Source: Mactra quadrangularis (Eukaryota > Mollusca > Bivalvia > Venerida > Mactridae). From it: a stretch of DNA of 64,000 bases. A program made the position numbers and the translations under genes. The notes under the pieces are model-generated. The model made no database searches. It was not told the DNA's origin and saw only the letters and a program-made list of their open reading frames with translations. The DNA is taken from positions 31,905,202 to 31,969,201 of the forward strand of contig CM046309.1 of NCBI GenBank assembly GCA_025267735.1, read 5' to 3'. Below are positions 1 through 11,634 of this stretch, in pieces. Numbering within the stretch: the stretch's first letter is position 1; the number at the start of each line of letters is the position of its first letter.

Positions 1-2
1 AT

Positions 3-326
3 TCATTATATGGTGTAGTAGAACACAGTGGACGTTTAACATCAGGGCACTATACAGCTTATGTTAAAGTTCGTCCAAATATAGGAACTATAACCAACTT
101 CTTAAATAAACATAATGTTACATTACGAGAGTACCTTAACACATATGCTCAACAAGTTATGAATGGACAACATTTAGATGTGGATTCATCGGATGACATC
201 AACGAGAATGACCTTGAACCTCCTGGTCGATGGTATCATATAAGTGATTCTAGAGTGAACGAGGTCACCATAGCATCTGTAGAGCGAGCCCAAGCTTATA
301 TACTATTTTATGAAAGAATTTATTAA
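3..326 (+). CDS. USP16/45: C-terminal exon of a USP16/USP45-type ubiquitin hydrolase (partial)
   Basis: The window opens inside the last coding exon of a ubiquitin-specific protease. Frame 3 reads 107 residues to a TAA at 324-326. The frame begins SLYGVVEHSGRLTSGHYTAY, which carries the USP His-box: the His of SGHYTAY is the catalytic histidine. Near the end comes WYHISD, whose Asp is at the usual third-catalytic-residue position, and the frame closes with AYILFYERIY, the typical last strand of the USP fold. Between these boxes is a polar, acidic insert. The match fits the USP16/USP45 pair (histone H2A and ERCC1 deubiquitinases in vertebrates). The tail alone does not separate them, and many invertebrates may carry one ortholog. 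The cysteine box and zinc-finger UBP domain lie upstream of the window. Family assignment is firm; paralog assignment is not. Confidence 0.9.
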   Translation, partial: SLYGVVEHSGRLTSGHYTAYVKVRPNIGTITNFLNKHNVTLREYLNTYAQQVMNGQHLDVDSSDDINENDLEPPGRWYHISDSRVNEVTIASVERAQAYILFYERIY

Positions 327-811
327 ATACTTTGACTTTAGCTGCTTCTTTATAAGAAATTTTAGATTTTTTACGACACTATTTGTTAATTAATGAATGT
401 TGTGTAGTATATGTTATATCTGATAAGCTAGTTGATGGGTAAACTATCCAGCTCAATAAATGTTCTTACGTAAATGATAGAGTTGTAGTCATGAATGTTT
501 TGTCTACTTCTCAACTCAGAAAGGGGGCTTTGATCTGTTATAGCAAGCATTATTTTTATTTGAAATTTATACAACTTTTTCTTTCATATGTTGAGAAGTT
601 GTTTGCTCTATGGGGTGGTTAAAATATTACTGGTTTAATAAACAGTCCAGCCAAACTGTTTTTGCCGTCCATCTGTGATGGTATGGCTAAAAATGATAAA
701 GTGCGTATAGCACAAAATAAAAACAGAATTTAGTAGGGTTTTTTCTAAAAGCTGCCATTTTAAGTTTAGTTGATGGTCACTTTGATGTATAAAGATTTTC
801 TTGACTACTAT
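327..811 (+). other. Probable USP16/45 3' UTR
   Basis: No reading frame is present after the USP stop. A canonical AATAAA lies at 455-460, about 130 bases past the stop, and is the first candidate polyadenylation signal. Another AATAAA at 3179-3184, followed by a short A run, would give a much longer UTR that includes the hAT element. The sequence does not show which is used. Confidence 0.4.
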
Positions 812-2177
812 CAGGGTTGGGTTTTTGCCGGCAAAAATGAGTTTTTTCCTTTCCGCTGGCAAAAACTGGTAAAAACCGGCAAAAACTGGAAAAAACCGGC
901 AAAAATGGAAAAAAACTCTTAAATGATTTTATTTTGCTCAATGCTGTGCTTGTTTAACACATTTGATCAATGCAAATACTAATGGTTGTTATTAGTAAAT
1001 GGTTTATTCACAAATTCTAGATATAAATACAACTTTAAATGCCAAAAATAAATGAAAAAATTGTCCATCATATATAGCCCAAGGATGAATCTAGGACCCT
1101 GCTCATTGGGATCCAGAGTTGTCTGTCAAATGCCTACAAATGTGTTTCAAATAAAGGCAAATTTATTCAGTGTGAATTAAAATGGGAGAAAGTTCATTCA
1201 AATAGGGACCTCATGTCATCAGATTATGCAACTTATGATAAACTAAAAATATACCATGTCGTAAAGTGAAATGTATACCTGTCATAAAAATGTGTCAATT
1301 GTTAATTTGTGGGAAGGTCTGATGTTGATCATGATATGGGCACAAATGTTTTGTTTATGGATGTGTCATTCAATATAATATTTAACATTTATTTATAGTA
1401 ATTAGTATTTTTAATAAGTTAAAAAAATGTAATTATTTCCCTATAAATTCTGAGAAAGGTTTTTTAGCCACCCTGTTTTTGTTTCTTTCTTTTTTGACCA
1501 GACATCCAGAGGCAAAAACTTCCAACCCTGAGCAAAAACTATTTCTTTATTGCTATAATTATTATTCAATTTCTTTTAACACTGAAATAATTAGCATTCT
1601 TAATCAGTTTTAAAATCAAATTAATAAAAATATTTCTTTTTAAATATAAAATTATAATTTTTCCCTATTTTTGCAACCCAATTCTTTCCTTTCTGATTTT
1701 TCCATTGACAAAAACTTCAAACCCTGGACACAAACATGATTATTATGCACAGTTTATTACTGTATCAGTCAATTTTACACTTAATATGAAAGTAATTAGC
1801 ACTTTCAATCAGTTTTAAGTACAAATTTATGAATATTTCATTTTGAATTTAAGACACTATTTAGTTTTTCAATTTTTCCTCCAGATATTTCATTGACTTT
1901 TTTCCAACGGCAAAAACTCCAACCCTCGACACAAACATGAATTTTATTTATAATATGTATGTTTTATTACTGCATCAGTCAAATTACATGTAATATTAAA
2001 GCTATAAGAATTGTCAATCAGTTTAAAATACAAATTTATGAATATTTCTTTTTAAACTTGAGATATTTAATTTTTGCCAGTTTTTTCCAGTTTTTGCCAC
2101 CCTATTTTTTCCTTGCCGGTTTTTTCCGGTTATTTCCATGGTTTTTTCCGCCATGCGGCAAAAACTGTCCAACCCTG
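812..2177. mobile_element. Non-autonomous hAT-like transposon, 1.37 kb, 8-bp TSD
   Basis: The left end reads CAGGGTTGG and the right end CCAACCCTG, an exact inverted pair. Both are flanked by the 8-bp direct repeat ACTACTAT (804-811 and 2178-2185), the hAT signature. Subterminal arrays of short motifs (ccggcaaaaactgg and its reverse) face each other inside both ends. The right half contains about three diverged tandem copies of a ~200-bp unit, each carrying an internal copy of the terminal CCAACCCTG motif (near 1522, 1718 and 1919). There is no transposase frame, so it must have been mobilised in trans. Confidence 0.88.
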
Positions 2178-4076
2178 ACTACTATACTTAGTTCTTGCAG
2201 CTGAAAAAATGCTTGGCTATTTTAGTGTAAAGATTATTAAATTTTAATGATGTCATGTTTGGATATTGTCCTTAAAGAATTGTACAATTTCGGCTTATCA
2301 TCATTCTTTTTATGCTATTTAATCTGCTTTTTTAATTAACAAATATATGATATTAATATAGACATATGAGGGTTTGATATTTGTATGTATAAATGTGATT
2401 ATGTGCAGTCATCACCTTAAATTTGATAAAATACTAGCCCAATGTATTATGTTATACAGGGCAAAAACACAAACTAGCTTGACAGTATGAAATTAGAAAT
2501 TTTCACTGTTAACCTTATGTACATTTTGTACTATGTTTTATATTTGTAAATTATAGTGAAGGGCTAAATTATCAACTGGCCAGACTATTTGAAGTGAGAA
2601 ATCTTCACTAGCCGGTGCATTGAGCTAGTGGATAAAAGTGATGACTGCATTCCTACTTGATATATTTACATTATTGGAACAGTAATATATGTGATAATAG
2701 TAAAAGTATTTACTTATTGTTTATATAATTCCACTTTGTCATTCCTTGATACAATTTTAACTAGCTATTATGATTGATCTTAAACGGTCACCATTGTGCA
2801 CATGTTAGTGGGCATCTATTTCTTATCAAAATTTTCTTATCAAAATTACTCCTTTAGTTACCAAGTTTTGCTTGTGACTTAACAGAAACATCCTGAGCAA
2901 GAAATGTTCAAACTATGCCCCTAGAGTAACAAATTACCCTGCCCTTGTGGCATAAGTTGCCCCTAGTTTTACTTAGCATTATGTTGGAAAACCTTAAAAT
3001 CTATTGATTTTATATGAGCATTACTAAGACCCTCTTGTAAATATGTTTTTTTAAATAACTAATTAACATAAACATTTTCTGTCTTTAATGTATATGTATG
3101 GATAATTATTTTCATCTGTGATGAACATTCTTTGTATTTTGACTACTGATTGTATGTCAGATTAATTAATTTCTTTATAATAAAATGTTTGTAATGTAAA
3201 AAAAGTTGTAGACGGGATCATACTTACTGACTTGAAGGGTGATTTATCTAAGTTTATGGAAGTTGTATACAAGCTAGCCAAAATAAATAAGTGTAAACTA
3301 AACTAACTTGCTTGTCAAAGACATAACATTATCATCTTCCCTTCTAAAAGTAGCTTAACACTTTGTTTGCTTGACTTTTACAATTTAGATTTATAATACA
3401 GTGAAAAAATGGCAGTAGTTCCATTTTGTGTGGTTTAAGAACTATTCCTCTCTAATCTGGTGACAAGTCATTACTCTTGAAGGTTTTGTTCTTATTTTGA
3501 TTAATTTGGACCAACATTTATTTACTTCACTATTTTGATAGTTGACAATGACGCCTGTATGTAGCTGTTGGATATAATTATTTGATGCAAAGTTTGTTAT
3601 GCACTCAGTTTTTTTTCGTCATCATATGTTTGAAATGTGTTTATATCTTGTCTCAGGGACGGATAAAAAACCACCGTACCTCGTAAATTATCTACATGTA
3701 TCCATCAGCAAATATCAAAGAGTTTTCACAGCTTATTTCATTGAACTTATCATTTAAACCTTTAGCCATGTTTGATTTTAAGAGTTTCATGTAGAGACAT
3801 TGTTAATGCAGGTTATAGTTATTATGTTATAATCCGAGACAAGAAATACAAATATTTATGAAATAATTGAAAAATATTTTAATATGTGTCTTTGAATTTG
3901 AAAGTATAAATAATTTTGTTGCTATTCAATTAATGTAAATCTCTAAATTGTCAAAATGATAAAAAAAGCAACGGTTTACTACTTGAATTAATTGTATTAA
4001 TACTCAGTAACTTCACTAACTTACAAGATTGATTAGATTCTTGACATATTAAATCATTCATTTTATTGTAAACTTA

Positions 4077-4290
4077 GGCCACAACAAATTGATCATGTGT
4101 TCTATGGATTCGCTCGCACCTTAATTTTGACCGTTTTTACTAAAAAAATATTTTTATTTCCTCGCTCGCCCATAAAAATTTGGTCAAACGGCTATATAAA
4201 GAAAGTGAATAAAGACTTTTTTTCTTCGCTCGCTCGCCCCATTTTTTTTTCAGAAAAATCCGTAGAACATATGATCAACTTGTTGTGGCC
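4077..4290. mobile_element. 214-bp MITE, Harbinger-like, TTA target duplication
   Basis: Ends are inverted repeats of about 33 bases, starting GGCCACAACAAATTGATCAT on the left and ending in the near-complement on the right. They are flanked by TTA on both sides (4074-4076 and 4291-4293). A 3-bp TWA duplication with GGCC-starting ends is typical of PIF/Harbinger MITEs. The interior is rich in cgctcgc motifs. Confidence 0.75.
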
Positions 4291-4645
4291 TTAGCCATCT
4301 TTTTGTTAGAGGTATGTGTTATATTTCTACTAATTGTCATAGCTAGCTTTAATAACCCTATGACTGCCTCATAATGTGTCATTTGAAAACCCACCACAGA
4401 TTTTATAATATATACTGTTGCACTGATAATAATTTATAAACTTTACATACTTTCTTTTGTTAAGTGTAAGTCAGCCTGTCTCTGTTGTCAAATGGTTAGG
4501 TTTGCCAAATTCAAATTACTTAAAGCTTTAGAACAGATCGTTAGTGAGCTATAACCTTACTACTGCTTTTTATGGTTGAAATAGACAGTTTCTTGCAAAA
4601 TGAACCCTGACTGTTGAAAGAGGCATAATTCAAAAACAAACAATC

Positions 4646-5101
4646 CAGATGTGCATTTCAACAATGCAAGCGCTCGGGGCAACAACAAGCGCTCTTGTTC
4701 TGATCGCGTCCGCGCGTGTGCATGCGATTCAGCTCGAGAGGTGTTTCACTCGGATATCAAAGATGATGGCTGGAAAAATTAAAATTTTTATCTTAAAGAA
4801 TTATCCCTGAAAAGTGGGACGCAAACATGTGTGTTACTTGTTCCACATAACATATCCATGCAATGCATATAATAGAATTTATTTAGTACAGTAAATTGTA
4901 TTATAATTATTCATATATGATAAAAAATGTGAAAGATCTCATGTATCAGCAGAAATAATAGTTCCCCCACCCGCTATTTTCAATAATGTGCTGTTTGACG
5001 CTGTCTTGGATTTTACAATGAGCACTTGCAGTCATTCAATAGCCTAACTATTTGTGAAGCAGGTGCTCGCTCAAGCGCTCGCATTGTTGAATGCACCTCT
5101 G
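4646..5101. mobile_element. 456-bp MITE-like element
   Basis: The inverted ends begin CAGATGTGCATTTCAACAAT on the left, with the complement of CAGAGGTGCATTCAACAATG on the right. Both run inward into agcgctcg motifs. I could not find a clear target duplication, so the superfamily is undetermined. Confidence 0.55.
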
Positions 5102-7046
5102 ATGTCATAATGTTTATGACATCATTCATCATGCAATATTTTAAAAGCTTACTCTACATTGCATTTGATTATCTTTGTGACTTAGTTCTATATGCATGTA
5201 TAAAAAGGTTGATTAGATACAATATAGTACATATAATGTATTATGGGTACTGTGTAGCCACATTGTTAAATTGTGTTAAATTAAAGTGTACAAAGCTATA
5301 TCGGATGATGTATTACTTGACAAAGTATTTGTATGATGAAAACATCCATTCCAAAAGCCTTAATTAAGACAATTTAATACACACTTAAATTTAGTATTTT
5401 GTTTGTAGATAGTAAAAGGGACTCAATGAATAAACTGGAGCCATTTTGTGTTGAGTTTGTACATTTTAATTATCTGTAAATTTATGCTTTCTTATGACTT
5501 ATATGAAATTTTTTTTTTACTTTAAACATATTTTATTGTCAAATAGTTAACATAGATAATATACAACAATGACAGATACATATGTACAAAAATGACAATG
5601 GGGTCTGGCCACAAGTTCTCACAACTTAGTTACGGCCATTCCCCGACATATATTTACAAAAATAAACCTGTCTTTGACTGTATTGTGGTTCGGTTAAGTT
5701 AGAAATATTAAGATATTATGGTTTATATATTTATTGAAATGAAATAGGAATTTTTTAAAATATGTTGAAAATTTATATTAAGATTGTTTTCGTGATGCAC
5801 GAAATGTGATATTTTAATATGAAATTTTAATTTGCTTTCAAAATAGATACACTTATGTTTTTGTATTTTGTATCCAAATCATTCAGTGTTAGATTATATA
5901 TCACTAAGAAGGTTGGGTCAAGTAAAATTTAAAATGCATCTTACGGATTTTCCGAGTTATCTTCCTCTGAAGTCAACTACTCAAAACAATTTCTTATTGG
6001 GTTAGTAGATTCTGCATTAATCTAGTGGCTTGCATATGACTGGTATACAGTAGCAGGAATTTTTATATCAGGATTTGCAACCAAATGCTTTTTTATCTGC
6101 TATAATGGGCTGTACAATGTACATATTATTAAGACTGTAAAACTTTGTCACATGTAAGTTTAGGTACATGTTTTCAATACCATTTGTGAATGTTTCAAAT
6201 GTTACTTACACATTTGTCCCAATTTTGACCAAAAAATAAAACTTTTAAAAGGTGTTGTAAAATAAGATTCAACATGAAAGGATATGCAACTAAAGTTGAT
6301 AGTAAGTGATTCTCCATTATGAATTATTCTATTTCCCTGCTTTATACGTTTACACATTGCTTAGGCTTTGCTCTTTCAAATGAAACCATCACCTTTTGCA
6401 TTAAGCCAAATAAAAGATTCCCCAGTCAATTTCTAACACCACAATAATATTAAAACCAGCTTTTTAGTCAACTAAAAGATCAACATACACTGTTGATGGC
6501 TATTGACTAAGAAACTGAAATTTGTCATCGATGTAAATGGTTGCCAAATTCATGTTATATTAAGTCCTTGACTGTAGAAAAGATGAAATACACATTCAAG
6601 TCATGTTTTATTTGCTTACACTTTTTGTTCATGGTTTAGTTTTAGTTGTTATTATTGTTAAGTTTGCTTGGTTTCATTTATAAATGACTGCATGTTACAC
6701 TTACATGCTTTAAACATACTTAGTTTGTTATTACAGTATATTACTGCTTGTTTTGTTTGTTGCTACATTTAAACTGAAATTTTGTTGAGCTTGTGTGAGC
6801 TTTGCCCGGTGGTATTGCTAGATTTTAAATGAGAAATATCTTCTAAGCACTTAATAGTTCTCTACCAAATTGTTTGAAATATGTCTAACACCATTAATGC
6901 CAGTATTTTGTATGTCTTGTAAAAAAGATTTTCTGTCTTCCTGTTTTATTTGTTTTTGACTTTACTGTCAGACTGAAGATTCTTAATGGTATAACATTGT
7001 CGTTTATCCCACAATACATTACTTCATTATGCTGGGTTATGTAGCG

Positions 7047-7352
7047 TGGGCCATTTGGTTAGAAAAATCTCGTAATCATAAATAAAAATTAATGAGGCAG
7101 TTTCATTTGATCTGAAAGGAAACCACTGCGGAAAACTAGTCAATAAAATTACATTTTATATCTAATATTTTTACCATTCAAAATAGCGGCCTCCATGAGT
7201 AAATTTTTTTAACCAGGATGAAGAAAATCTCAGTATTACATCATTGTTATTGAAGAGTATTTAATAGTAACATGTGATTTCATTGGAAGAAGATTGGTCT
7301 CCCCTGCCTCATGCATATTCATGAAAACGAGATTTTGCCAAATTGACCATAG
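7047..7352. mobile_element. Decayed inverted-repeat element
   Basis: Imperfect inverted ends: ggccatttggttagaaaaat on the left, and on the right the complement of tggtcaatttggcaaaatct. Both continue to a tgaggcag motif. No target duplication is clear. It looks like an old MITE. Confidence 0.4.
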
Positions 7353-8300
7353 TACGTATGGAGTGTAACCTAAGTAAGTACTGTGGTTGCCGACAATGAT
7401 ATAATAAAAGATTGTTATTTTGGTGCAAGCCTTTACTGGTTACTTTGATAAAAATTTTGGTAAATAAGTTACATTATTCCTTATGATTAGAAATTATGCC
7501 ATATAACATTAATATAAACTGCCACTTAGACATAAGTTTCTCAAGGACTGATTTTAGTAATGTTGAGTTTTTGATGTTAGAATTGAAAATGATGTCTATT
7601 GACATGATTTAACTAGGTTAGGGATTGTGTTACTGACATTTAATGTATATGGTTGATTTGTTTATAGAATCAACCAACGACCCATAAACCAGCCTATTGT
7701 TAAGTGGTATTTATGTCCACTATGTTTTAATATCATTTATATGTTTACATTGCTTGATCTTGTATTTATATTGCATGATCATTAAACAGCTTATTAATGT
7801 AAGACTTGTGTTTGTTATTAGTTGTACCATTGGCCCAGATTAGATGGATTGGTTGCTAGATCAAATGAAGAGTTAAAAGGAATGGTGAACTCACTGGTTA
7901 AAACATTGGACTAGTATTCGTTGGATAGCCAGCTCCACCATGGTTCAGCCATTTAATGCAAGATCTCATTTTCTTAGCATTTTGAAGCCAAAAAAGAGTG
8001 AAAGTAGCTGGTTTTTGTATTTTGACCATTTAGGACTACTTATTGTTTAATATCAATTGCTAATGATGGATTTAAAGAGGAGCTGACAATTTTAAACTGC
8101 AGTTTACCGTAGTATACTCAGTGAATTGGAATATCAATTAACAGATATTAATGAAATGTTCACGAGTTAGAAATGATAGTTGGCAAAATATACAGATACC
8201 AAGGCATATTTGAGAATGCCATGCAGTAGGCAGCAAATAGCCTTATTTACTGCTAATACCTAGAAGTGATTGCATCATACTTAATGTAATTAGTAACAAA

Positions 8301-8622
8301 CCCAGTAGCGTGTTCAATTACACTAAACATTACAGAACATAACATAATGATACATTTGGAACTCCTCGGCCATTCACTGCGAATAATCTAATCTGATACA
8401 CAAATATGAGATCGTTAAGGCGATGAGTGATGTTTCAAAATTTACGGACTATAAACGAAACATCACTCAATGGCTAAACGATCATATATTTGTTTACTTT
8501 AACACCGGTAGTTTCAAAATAGCGTCTAAATATGTCCGAGATTAATTGCAACAAATGGCCGAGGAGTTCCCAATGTATCGTTACGGAACGTTTTGTAACG
8601 TTCGTGGTAACTGAACACAGGG
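8301..8622. mobile_element. ~320-bp foldback (near full-length palindrome)
   Basis: Almost the whole element is one inverted repeat. The left arm includes gaactcctcggccatt (from about 8360) and gatcgttaaggcgatgagtg. The right arm includes the complements cactcaatggctaaacgatc and aatggccgaggagttcc. The loop is centred near 8445. The outer ends read cagtagcgtgttcaattac and the complement of ctgtgttcagttac. A tRNA-headed SINE begins directly after it. Confidence 0.7.
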
Positions 8623-8624
8623 CA

Positions 8625-8850
8625 GGTCTGTAGTGCAGTTTGTACTGCGCTGGGATTTCATATCTTGTTAACCAAAGGTGTGTGGGTTTTTATCTCACTA
8701 TGGGCAGTTATAATTCCATTAAAATTTGTCAATAATGACTATTTTCCTCCTGGAGAAGTTGCAAGCCTTAGAAAGGTGAGTTCTGGTTATAGACAAGGGT
8801 CCAGGAAAGCTAGGTAAGGTGCACTGGTTGTGATAAAATTACCTTAAAAA
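8625..8850 (+). repeat. tRNA-derived SINE, family B, copy 1
   Basis: It starts with a tRNA-like head, GGTCTGTAGTGCAGTTTGTA. A body follows that is shared with the reverse strand of 12290-12430 and 51797-51994: ccattaaaatttgtcaata, then a cctggagaagttgcaagcct segment, then gtccaggaaagctaggt. The B-box region is degenerate. Confidence 0.55.
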
Positions 8851-8980
8851 GTGTTTACACAGTTAAACCCAGAATAAAAATTAATTCATAACAGTTTAAG
8901 ATTTGGAATTCTTCTATCAAACTTTTCACTATTGAATAATAAAAATGTGCGCCTATTACAAATAATACAACAGACTAAGA

Positions 8981-11634
8981 TAGATTGTCAATATTTTATT
9001 TCCTTTAAAACAAGGAGCATGAACACTCACTAACCAACAGGCAGCCATTCTAGTACCCAGAGGCTATCATGGTTCTCTAGTTAGATTGATAATCTTCATA
9101 GCATTGGGTACCAGAATGTAGGAAGCTGGCACAGTCTCATGCTACCAAAACACACTATAATTATATACATAGATTACTCCAGAAACGGTCTTTGGTGAAA
9201 TGAGGCTGTGCTGGCCACCTTCATCACAAATGATATGTAACATCATCTATCAGCTAAGTAGAAGGTTATTTTTTACATGACAAATATACATGTATAATAC
9301 ATAACATGAAGCCATCAATAACCATTGTTAATATAGCTAGGAGTTCAACATTTAAAGCATTCTATACAAAGTAGACTTGTTCACATCAATCTAAGATATA
9401 TTGTCGTATGATTTCTGAAAAAAAAAACACAAGTGCAGCAAATAAGCACCTACCATGCAGGCTGTTTCATATCAGCCCTGTTGGTGCCATACTACGACAG
9501 TTTTTGACAAATAACAAGACTACGCTCAAACTACATAAGATTGATGAAGTGACTATGCTTATTCTTTTGATTATTTAAAAGTTCACACAACATTTGTGCA
9601 TTGTAAGTGTGGTTTCTATGTGTAATATTTGAGACAGTCACATGTCAAGTAATATGAGTTTCCTCAAAAACGATGTTGCCTAAGAATGCACAGTGTTCTA
9701 ACATTCATCAATAGATGTAACAAGACAAATGCAAGTTTTATAATGTATTGTAGACATGTAACTGACATGAAGGTGCTTAATTGTTGAGGGGTAGCCATGT
9801 TTAACCCAAAGTGTCCACTAATTGCATAGAAAATAGATATGCCTTGACATTGCTAACAAATGATCTTTGCATAATGCATATACATGAGAAAAACACAGCC
9901 AATAGAATATTTGATAATGACAAAATCATTCAACAGTCAAAAACGTAAGTAAAGAAATCTCAAATATAACACAACACATGAGAAACATATCTAATAATAA
10001 ATTAGAAATACCTGAGTGAACAAATAACAATGAGCAGCGTGATACTACACAAAGCAGTTATGATTGGCCTGTACAAACTGACCCGAGACAGATTAATACA
10101 TTGCATGCTATGGTAACTACAGAGGTGTGGAATTCTAAGTTTTTTCTGTTTGTCCAAGTATGAGTGAATTCTAAATGTCAACTTGTCCAGGATCAAAATG
10201 CATATGCCCAGACGTTCAATACTCAAAACTATGCATAGAAAACCATGATATAAAATACATACCGTAAGTATTTAAAAATTATTGCCGAAGAGTTAGTTCA
10301 ATAAAGCATGGAGACATTCACATTATCAAGTTTAGCTTTGATACACGACATTGTACAATGTAGTGTATTTTACAAATATTACTTGTCCACAGACATGTGC
10401 GATGGAAAAATTGACTAGTCCACAGGTACAAATGAATGAGTCAGACAAGTCTTAATGTATGCAAATGCTATTTGAATTGTACTTTTTTTGTCTCAGGTCA
10501 ATTTGTACAAGACATAAGCATGTTAAAAACAAATCTTTGATATTATACGGATCAATTTAACAATATCAGCAAAAGGTTTTGTACAATCTCATTAAAACCA
10601 GCCACCTAGTGGCTCCACTATATTTCCAATGCAGTGGATCTGATGTTTTGTTAGACACATTTGTTCAATCAACTTTCATTCACACACTGTGGTGTCACAT
10701 ATTTTCCTTTATTTGCATTGAAGTTCAAAATGGCAGCTTCCATGTACATGGTTTAACAGTTTTTCATTTGATTCACAGAGTCCTGTCTAGTAATTTGGTG
10801 TTTCTACTATTACTTACAGTCAAGTGAAAGACTCACTAATTACATGATTAAAACAAAAACCATCAAAAATTAAGTAAAAGATCATCAGATCATACAGCTT
10901 ACATATGATCTGCTTTTAACGAGATTGGGTTGGTTTAGTACAGGTTTACTACAGAAAATCAATCAGGTGATAAAAGCACTATGGTTTATAAAACACTGTA
11001 AGAAAAAACTGATTCAAACCAAACATATGTACAGTGTAACACATATAAAGCAATTCTCTGAATTTACAACATACTGTGAAAAGTGAGCAAGATTTTACTC
11101 TCCTTTGAAATTTTGCCTAAAAGTGTAACACCCTCAATTAAAAAAAAACACCCTGTGACCTTGTCTAATAAAGACTTTACAAGACAACTCGCACAAAAGG
11201 TCCTTAAACAAAGTTAGACAGTACATTTTGTTTCCACTGTACTTTGTTATTGTTCATGTTACATGTATACAATTTGATCAACATGATTTCAGGAAATGCC
11301 TTACATTTTCTTTTCTTATGTCCGCAGCTAATTAATCACCCCATCTAATCTAAATATGAATAGGAAGTTCCAAAAGAATCTCAACTTGAAATTAGTTCAT
11401 TGAGAAACAATGACCATAACTTTGGAGGCTATTAGATAACTTTCAAACAATGATGTACATGTAGTAACTCTTTTAACTTGAACTTGAAAGTTGTAGCAAC
11501 TCGATGTACTGTGAAGGAACTTAAGGACGACAGTGTACATTAAAAGGTTAGAGCAAAACTAGTCTAACTACATGTAAAAACAGAAGGATGTAGACTAGTT
11601 TTGCACTGACCCATCAACATATACATTCAATGGT
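8981..11634 (-). other. Possible CLYBL 3' UTR / 3' flank
   Basis: Downstream of the CLYBL stop on the minus strand there is no coding frame. Candidate polyadenylation signals (AATAAA on the minus strand) lie at 8995-9000 and 10708-10713, so the UTR could run 0.9 to 2.6 kb. It contains an imperfect inverted repeat near 9045-9125 and, only 23 bases past the stop, the short hairpin at 11546-11611. Transcript extent is unproven. Confidence 0.3.
11546..11611. repeat. Short hairpin repeat (tgcaaaactagtcta family), copy a
   Basis: The arms gagcaaaactagtctaacta and tgtagactagttttgcactg are inverted over a ~66-bp span. Related hairpins occur at 24456-24529, 35696-35761 and 38818-38884, and a more distant one at 27487-27550. 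This copy sits just past the CLYBL stop codon and would be in its 3' UTR. Confidence 0.65.

Larger units (their letters stand above)
2186..8300. other. Intergenic, no gene seen, several MITEs
   Basis: This AT-rich stretch between the USP gene and CLYBL shows no conserved reading frame. The only organised pieces are the palindromic elements at 4077-4290, 4646-5101 and 7047-7352 and a decayed tRNA-headed repeat near 7880-8030. The short frames at 4097 and 5026 lie within or overlap these MITEs and are not genes. Confidence 0.6.

Noticed and set aside
5026..5367. 113-codon frame
   Set aside because: It starts inside the right arm of the 4646-5101 MITE and continues into AT-rich DNA with no recognisable motif.
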